A stretch of DNA of 64,000 nt from Dryocosmus kuriphilus (taxonomy: Eukaryota > Arthropoda > Insecta > Hymenoptera > Cynipidae): NCBI GenBank assembly GCA_038277395.1, contig CM076197.1:105054442-105118441 (forward strand), read 5' to 3'. How positions within the stretch are numbered: position 1 is the first letter of the stretch; each line of letters begins with the position of its first letter. Of this stretch, positions 58,411 to 64,000 are shown piece after piece. The notes under the pieces are model-generated. The model had not been told where the DNA came from. It searched no databases and saw only the letters and a list, made by a program, of their open reading frames with translations. Both the position numbers and the translations under genes were made by a program.

Positions 58411-58420
58411 AATGAAATAG

Positions 58421-59372
58421 TTGGAAAACTTATATTATAACCCTGCTCATGAGGCTTCTTACTCTGGTGTAGAAAAGATTACCAAGGCTACACGGAAAAA
58501 GCTTTCTCGTAAACAAGTAATCGACTGGTTAAAGGGTCAAGATGCATACAACCTTTATCGTCCCATTAGACGGAAATTTGCTAGACAACATTATAGTGTC
58601 TGTAATATTGATGATGCTTGGGAAATTGATCTTGCAGACTTGAGATCTTTGAAAAGCCAAAATGATGGGTTTTCCTATTTACTGGTGGTCATTGATGTTT
58701 CAAGCAAGCTTGCCTGGGTTGAAACACTTAAAACTAAAACTGCATCTGAAGTTAAAGAAGCGTTTGAACTTAGTCTTGAAAGAATGTTTCAATCGCACAC
58801 TCAAGGAGCGTATATGGCGGTACTTTACATACCTCAATACTCATCGTTATATTGATGTATTCCAGCAATTAGTACATGCATAGAACAATGCTCGACATTC
58901 GAGTATACATATGGCGCCATCTACGGTCAATCTTCGCAATGCTGCAATAGCTTGTGCAAACATACAACGACGATTTGAAAAAGAAGCTTACCATAAAAAA
59001 ATACCTAAATATAGTGTCGGTGATGTTGTACGCATCAGTCGTGCTAGAGACACCTTTGAGAAAGGGTATGAAGCTGGATGGACAGAAGAGCTGTTTGTAA
59101 TTAAAAAGGTTATCACCTGGCGAACAAGTGCACCTGTATTATATGAACTGAAGGATTTATCTGGAGAGGATGTTGACGGAATTTTCTACGAGCAAGAATT
59201 GGCTGATGTTAAAAATAAGGACTTAGGTACAAAACGGCAAATTTTTATTGTAGAAAAGGTGATTCAGTCAAAAGGACGTGGAGCTAAGGAACAATTATTC
59301 GTAAAGTGGATGGGTTATCCTGAAAAATTCAATTCGTGGATACCAGCTTCTGAACTGAAGATTTTACAATGA
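58421..59372 (+). pseudogene. Polinton retroviral-type integrase with C-terminal chromodomain, active site deleted
   Basis: The N-terminal part has LYYNPAHEASYSG and the zinc-region-like RRKFARQHY; the core begins IDDAWEIDLADLRSL with the first catalytic Asp (near 58630), then VIDVSSKLAWVETL. Near 58785 the frame shifts directly to ECFNRTLKERIWRYF, which holds the final Glu. The 50-60 residues that should lie between, including the second catalytic Asp, are missing. After TAG at about 58881 the frame resumes (58911-59372) and ends in a chromodomain (IFIVEKVIQSKG...LFVKWMGYPEKFNSWIP). The start is also damaged: ATG at 58412 is followed by AAA TAG. Such chromodomains are thought to guide integration. 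Confidence 0.88.
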
Positions 59373-59415
59373 ACGGCGAGATCAGTTTTATCTCATTTTA
59401 TCAAGTGACAGTAGT

Positions 59416-60321
59416 ATGAAGTATTTTCCACAGAATACGACCACTCACTTTACCACACAACTTCCACATGAAATTCGACTCCATGGTCATTGGGTGGTGG
59501 GTCTTGCCGAGATTCAGTTCCCACGATCATTTCTCCATGTGAGAGGTGAATCAAGCATGAAAAATCAAATTTTAATTGTACCAAAATCAGTTGCAGAGAA
59601 ATTAGGATTCATTGAAAAACCTTTAGTTGAAAGCGTTCGATTAAATCATGCTGGCAATGTAGATGTAGCCTTTTCTGAATATGTTGACGAAACACGCCAC
59701 GCTAATAACATTTCAGTTGATAAACATTTTAAACTAGAACTAGCTAAAAAGAAAGTAGAAACGACTTGTAACATCTTACTTTCCACCAGGAGTTTATTCA
59801 GAAGTGGGAGACTTAATATATACTGTAAATAACACCCCTGAAGTAAATAAACACGTGCTTGTAAACCAGGAAAAAAGAAACAATCATTATATAGCACTGG
59901 AGAAAATATGTAAGGAGGATTGTAAAATTACAGGTCGGCATTTTATTTTAATCAGTGAAAAATTATCTAGAATTTTAGGATTTTAACCCAAGGTACTTTT
60001 ACCTATAGATTCGTACATGGCACGTTATCCGCCAACTTTATCAAATGGTCTACCGAATAAGCTTTTTGTCTATTGCGATCTATGCGAACCACGTATCACT
60101 GGTAATGTAAAAACACCACTCTTGCGACTTGTACGGGTGGATACGACAAAATATATTTTTGAATCCACAAAGGTGACAAATTTTTCACCGCCTCATTATA
60201 TACCTATTCTTCATACTGCGTTTCGTACGATAGAAATAGATATAAGAGAGAACATCATCTTGGGCTTCCTGTGCCAATCGAGCTTGTTACTCAACTGTGA
60301 CACTTTATTTCAAACGCATTG
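59416..60321 (+). pseudogene. Polinton minor-capsid-like (penton) protein
   Basis: Starts at ATG 59416 with FPQNTTTHFTTQLP and HWVVGLAEIQFPRSF, a conserved N-terminal pattern of a Polinton structural protein, and later has LFVYCDLCEPRITGNVKTPL and IPILHTAFRTIEIDIREN. Assignment to the minor capsid (penton) protein is from memory of the Polinton gene set and position. Frame changes near 59780, 59985 and 60245 break it. It lies 43 bp after the integrase. Confidence 0.6.
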
Positions 60322-60328
60322 AGTAAAC

Positions 60329-60854
60329 ATGAGTCCTTACGCAGATTACTACACATCTCAAGTCGGCGGTGGGTGAATTTCCAAAATCTACATCGGGTCT
60401 CATTATCAACGAGGACACAGAATAGGAAGTTTTCTCGGTGGGCTGTTTCGAAGAGTTTTACTATTTCTTGCACGTGGAGCAAGAGTAGTTGGCAAAGAAG
60501 CACTTCGTCAAGGAATAAATATTATTGATGATGTAGAATATAACATACCATTTAAACAGGCTGTAAAGACACAAGTCAATCACACTGGAAGAGAATTAAA
60601 GAGGCGTGCAATGGAGGGGGTAAAAAGTCTGATAAGTGGATTGGGCTATAAATTAGATGGCAAGAAACATCGTGCTCAGTTGATCGCCTCCGCAGAGCGC
60701 TACACATCGCCGTAAAACCTCGTAAAAAAATTAAAAGAGTGGAAAAATCAAGAAGAAGAAAGCTGTCAAGAGAAAGACAAAGAAGAAGTCTAAACGAAAA
60801 ACACGAGTGAAAAGTACGAAAAAATCCTTAATTGACATTTTTGGAAATAAATAA
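60329..60854 (+). pseudogene. Small glycine-rich, basic Polinton protein
   Basis: ATG at 60329 (MSPYADYYTSQVGGG), TGA after 15 residues, then IYIGSHYQRGHRIGSFLGG and hydrophobic LLFLARGARVVGKEALRQG. It ends in a long Lys/Arg tail (KKKKAVKRKTKKKSKRK) and IFGNK before TAA 60852-60854, after a shift near 60715. The glycine-rich amphipathic part with a polybasic tail suggests a virion core or membrane-active protein, by analogy with adenovirus minor proteins; this is inference. Confidence 0.55.
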
Positions 60855-60862
60855 AAGAAAAA

Positions 60863-62172
60863 ATGTCTTTTTTACACTCACACTCGTGCGAGTGCTTGAA
60901 ATCAGAATTGGACCCTTCTCACTACCGCCAACACAAAAATCAATAGAGGGCTCCAAATGGATACACTACAAACCCGTTTCATCTCTCACCGATGACTCAC
61001 CTATCGAATTTATAATTCCAGGACAGCGAGATGAGTAAATTGATCTTGCTCATACGCTTCTAAGTGTACGAGTCAAATTAGTGACACCTTAAAATCTACA
61101 GAGAACACCTCTAGTATAGAAGCAGTAGGTGTCGTCAACAATCTTTTGCATTCCATGTTTAATCAGTTGGATGTATACTTTAAACAGAAACCAGTATCTC
61201 CACCAAATAATTCACATGCATACAGATCGTATATTGAATCACTGCTCAACTATGGACCAGCAGCGAAAAAAAGTCATCTAACATCAGCGTTATGGGTTAA
61301 TGATACCGCTGGTAGTATGGATGATAGTGGAACAGAAAACAAGTGTCTCGTTGATCGAAGACTTCTCTTGCCAGCTGGAGAAAAAATGATTGGTCACTTG
61401 TACTGTGATGTTTTCAATCAAGATAAGTTTCTCTTGAACGGTGTAGAGCTTAGAGTTCGACTGGTGCGTTCCAAGGATGCTTTTTGTCTTATGGATCCTA
61501 CTAATCAATCCTATCTCCATATAGAGGAAGCATCTCTTCTTATTCGTCGTACAAAAATCAGCCCTGGTGTTCTTCTTGCAAATGCAAAGGCTATTTCACA
61601 AGGAACTGCCAAATATTCACTTACCAGAGTAAAGGTTACAAACACTCACAATTCATGCTGATGTTTATAGTGAAACTCTCGGTAATGTTATACTTGGTCA
61701 GCTACCGAAGAGGGCGATTATTGGATTTGTTGAGAATGAGTCATTCAATGGACATCGAGGTAAAAATCCTTACAATTTCAAACACTTTAACATTAATCAT
61801 TTCTCTCTTTATGTGGATGGAATGCAAATCCCGTCAAAGACTTTGCAAGCAGATTTCTCAGTGGGAAAGCTATATGTCGATTCTTTCCATACTCTGTTTT
61901 CCGGAACAGAAATTCATTTTCTGAATGAGGGAAATGATATTGATCGTTTGGATTATGCAAACGGGTACTGTCTCTTTGCATTTGATCTAACACCCGATCT
62001 TTCTGCACATTGTCAGTTGCACTAGAATCTTACTAAACATTGCAGCTTACGAATTAAAATGCGTGTAGCAGAACCACTAAAGCAAACTATTAACTGTATA
62101 GTCTACGCTGAATATGATAACGTTTTGGAGATTGACTCTTCGAGACAGATTATAGTAGATTACAGTGGTTAG
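60863..62172 (+). pseudogene. Polinton major capsid protein
   Basis: The first codon is probably ATG 60863 (MSFLHSHSCECLKSELD), 8 bp after the preceding stop. Characteristic blocks follow: VSSLTDDSPIEFIIPG (near 60985), PVSPPNNSHAYRSYIESLLN (near 61190), CDVFNQDKFLLNGVELRVRL (near 61410), FLNEGNDIDRLDYANGYCLF (near 61918) and AFDLTPDLSAH (near 61980). It ends at TAG 62170-62172. This protein family is predicted to have a double jelly-roll fold and form the hexons of polinto-like virions. Broken by frameshifts near 60910, 61080-61140, 61640-61660, 61735-61790 and 62025. The 171-codon piece 61146-61661 is the longest intact part. Confidence 0.9.
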
Positions 62173-62348
62173 AAAACTGCATAGACCTGTATAAACCTGC
62201 TTACCGGAACCAGTTTTTACCATCGACCGCAAGTAGGGGGGATACAGAGCATCGAATATGTACCTGAGTATAAAAGGAAATCTATTCTGTTGTCGCTAGT
62301 CCCTTGTGAGGGTCTCATCATCAAAGTCTTTACCGTGGTTGAAAAACA
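62173..62348. other. Short intergenic stretch
   Basis: No gene. It separates the major capsid remnant from the next frame. Confidence 0.5.
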
Positions 62349-62880
62349 ATGGACTATATAATCGACATCCAAGGCTTTCGTGATATAGACAATCAGTTTA
62401 TACCAAAGGAGGTGGCTGTCGTTGCTGTTAATCATAAATACACAGCACATTGGATTGCTGCATCACCGTGTGTGTTCTCTGAACTTCCTGCAAGTGCGAA
62501 ATCACAAAACAAGTGGTTAACCTGTTTCTACCATGGAATTGAATGGTTCGATGCAGATACTCCGTTGAAGTTTATGTATGCCAATCTTCGTGAAGTTGCT
62601 AAAACTGCGACGCAGATTTACACACGTGGCCGTGAAAAGGCTTCTCTTTTGCAAAAAATCACCAGCAGACAGATTATCAGTTTGGAGGAACTAACCTGCC
62701 CAGCCCTCGGAAAACTCAAAGATAGACAAGAATTCTGTTCTCACCATGGAGTCAGAAAGGAGAAATTGTTCAAGTAGTGCTCTCGACAATGCTCTGAAAC
62801 TTCGTCAATGGCTTCGAAAACAACGACAAAAAGAAATACTTTCTAAAATTTCAAACAAAAAGAAATTGTGTGGGGAAACG
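62349..62880 (+). pseudogene. Conserved protein of unknown function
   Basis: The open frame 62349-62777 (MDYIIDIQGFRDIDNQFIPK...) has blocks VVAVNHKYTAHWIAASPC, WLTCFYHGIEWFDADTPL and QIYTRGREKAS. After a frame change near 62745 it continues SSALDNALKLRQWL. I recall similar predicted proteins near mobile elements in insects. The start DIQGF...KEVAV and the alternating hydrophobic pattern hint at an RNase-H-like/exonuclease-type fold, but no function can be claimed. Confidence 0.45.
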
Positions 62881-62962
62881 TTCATTGCCAAGAATTCAGT
62901 TCCGAACGGGATTGAATCTTCAAATAAAGCAGCCTGCACTTATGAAATTGTGGACATTCAAA

Positions 62963-63402
62963 ATGAACAGTCTAGAGATATTGCAGGCAATTCAGATTTT
63001 AAAAGTGCCCACGATTGGTGTGTACCCGGCAGGTCAAATTCCTAAAACCTGGACAAGACCAGCTGCAATAGTTGTTAAAGCCGATGACCACACTCAGCCT
63101 GGTTCACACAGGATCGGAATCCATATTGACTGTACCGGTAGAGGAACCTACTTTGACAGCTACAGGATACCGCCTCTTATTCCTCAACATCTTCATTGTC
63201 TACGAGGAAACTCTACCCTCTATAGATGGAACACAAAACAACTGCAGAGCGCCCCTCTTCAAATGTATGCGGTCAGTTTTGTATCATGTTTCTTCATCAT
63301 ATGTGTAGTGTTCGCACTTTGTGTAATTTTACTGATATTTTTACGGAAAATTTATTAGACAACGACCGCATTGTGGTAAGCTTTCATAAAAAAAATTTTT
63401 AA
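62963..63402 (+). pseudogene. Polinton adenain-type cysteine protease
   Basis: C5/C48-like (adenain/Ulp1) protease that would process capsid precursors. ATG 62963 gives MNSLEILQAIQILK, then GVYPAGQIPK, RPAAIVVKADD and GSHRIGIHID with the catalytic His (a Trp usually follows; here it is Arg), and YFDSYRIPP. The active-site block CGQFCIMFL with the oxyanion Gln and catalytic Cys is at 63268-63294 but in another frame, so a shift lies between about 63190 and 63265. It ends TAA 63400-63402, about 147 codons overall. Confidence 0.87.
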
Positions 63403-64000
63403 CAAGCATAAATTGAAATGGGTTAGAGCTCCAAATTCTAAACATGGCGGCAGCTGCGTCTGCTCGCTACAAAATAAAAATCGGTTAGATTCACGTGTAC
63501 AATTATGTACATCGAAACTTGGTACTTTGTACCTTTTGTAAGTATTGTATATAATGAATAGGTGATAAATATCGTTCTCTCCAAGCGTATGGTAATCTGC
63601 ACTTCTTCTCGCTTAATCGTATTGGTGATGCAACTCGTTACTTTACATGTATTTTATTCATAGTTTAAGTTTTACTTAATTCTACTTCGCTTCTCAGATT
63701 TATTCATAACGTTAGAATTAAGAATTTAGATGTATTTTTTTTTTGATTGAAAAGAAATAAATGCAAAATAAAATAAAAACTATGATTATCATTTCTCGAA
63801 CTTGTCCTTGTCCGCATAATTTTAAGTAACATTATCTCATTTACATATTTTAGTCATATCAGATTTTTTAGTAAAAGATATTTCATAGGTTTAGAATTTT
63901 AAATCATTTTAATGAAAGGTTAAAAAAATTTTTTTAGTATAGAATTCGAGATTTAATAAAAAATAAATCTAATTTTATATTGAAAAAAATTAGAATATTT
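63403..64000. other. AT-rich non-coding DNA to the window end
   Basis: No gene recognised. It may contain the right end of the Polinton, but no inverted counterpart of the 51-kb region was found. Confidence 0.5.

Larger units (their letters stand above)
51700..63402 (+). mobile_element. Maverick/Polinton, fossil copy
   Basis: At least nine co-oriented gene remnants typical of Polintons: type B polymerase, packaging ATPase, conserved basic protein, integrase, minor-capsid-like protein, small basic protein, major capsid protein, unknown conserved protein and adenain-type protease. No complete element in the window is supported: terminal inverted repeats (usually beginning AGT) and the 6-bp target duplication were not found. 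About 0.9 kb of unrelated-looking DNA separates polymerase and ATPase. Nearly all genes are broken. Confidence 0.9.

Overview
The window is nuclear DNA of an insect. It is AT-rich, with short introns and very many transposable elements. The style of the host gene and the repeat families suggest a hymenopteran such as a parasitoid wasp, but that lineage call is inference. One convincing host gene is present: eukaryotic translation initiation factor 2A (eIF2A) at 458-3606 (+), with 12 coding exons. One intron is a textbook U12-type AT-AC intron, and one exon has a 1-nt frameshift in an A7 run. A second host gene may leave two 3' exons on the minus strand (about 51105-50989 and 45727-45595).

From 4841 to 18133 there is a nested transposon stack. 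The base is a Ty3/Gypsy-type LTR retrotransposon with LTRs TGYARG...CCTACA and target duplication GTTT. Its 5' LTR is split by a 2.2-kb hAT-like element with an 8-bp duplication. Its 3' LTR is split by a 3.6-kb pogo/Tigger element with TA duplication and by a 3.3-kb foldback element with about 0.77-kb arms, itself interrupted and carrying a tRNA-like sequence. Between the LTRs only a broken pol survives.

From 18.1 to 45.6 kb there is no clear host gene. The stretch holds MITEs, a segmental duplication, two TTTCAAA-type satellite arrays flanking a 3'-truncated LINE (which carries a PIF/Harbinger insertion with TTA duplication), several palindromic elements, minisatellites of about 78 and 155 bp, GC-rich GCGCGAAGCGCG repeat clusters, a 34-nt poly-C tract, a hammerhead-ribozyme-like core on the minus strand near 37.7 kb, and a Tc1-like element inserted in a repetitive coding sequence.

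At 45768-50924 (-) lies a nearly full-length but frameshifted APE-type LINE of the same family as the 22-25 kb copy, bounded by a 16-bp target duplication.

From about 51.7 to 63.4 kb (+) lies a degraded Maverick/Polinton. In order it carries protein-primed type B DNA polymerase, FtsK/HerA-type ATPase, a conserved basic protein, retroviral-type integrase with chromodomain, a minor-capsid-like protein, a small basic glycine-rich protein, double-jelly-roll-type major capsid protein, a conserved protein of unknown role, and an adenain-type cysteine protease. Together these are the replication, integration and virion-morphogenesis set of a polinto-like virus. Most genes contain stops or frameshifts and the integrase has lost part of its active site, so this is a fossil copy. 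No terminal repeats were found for it.
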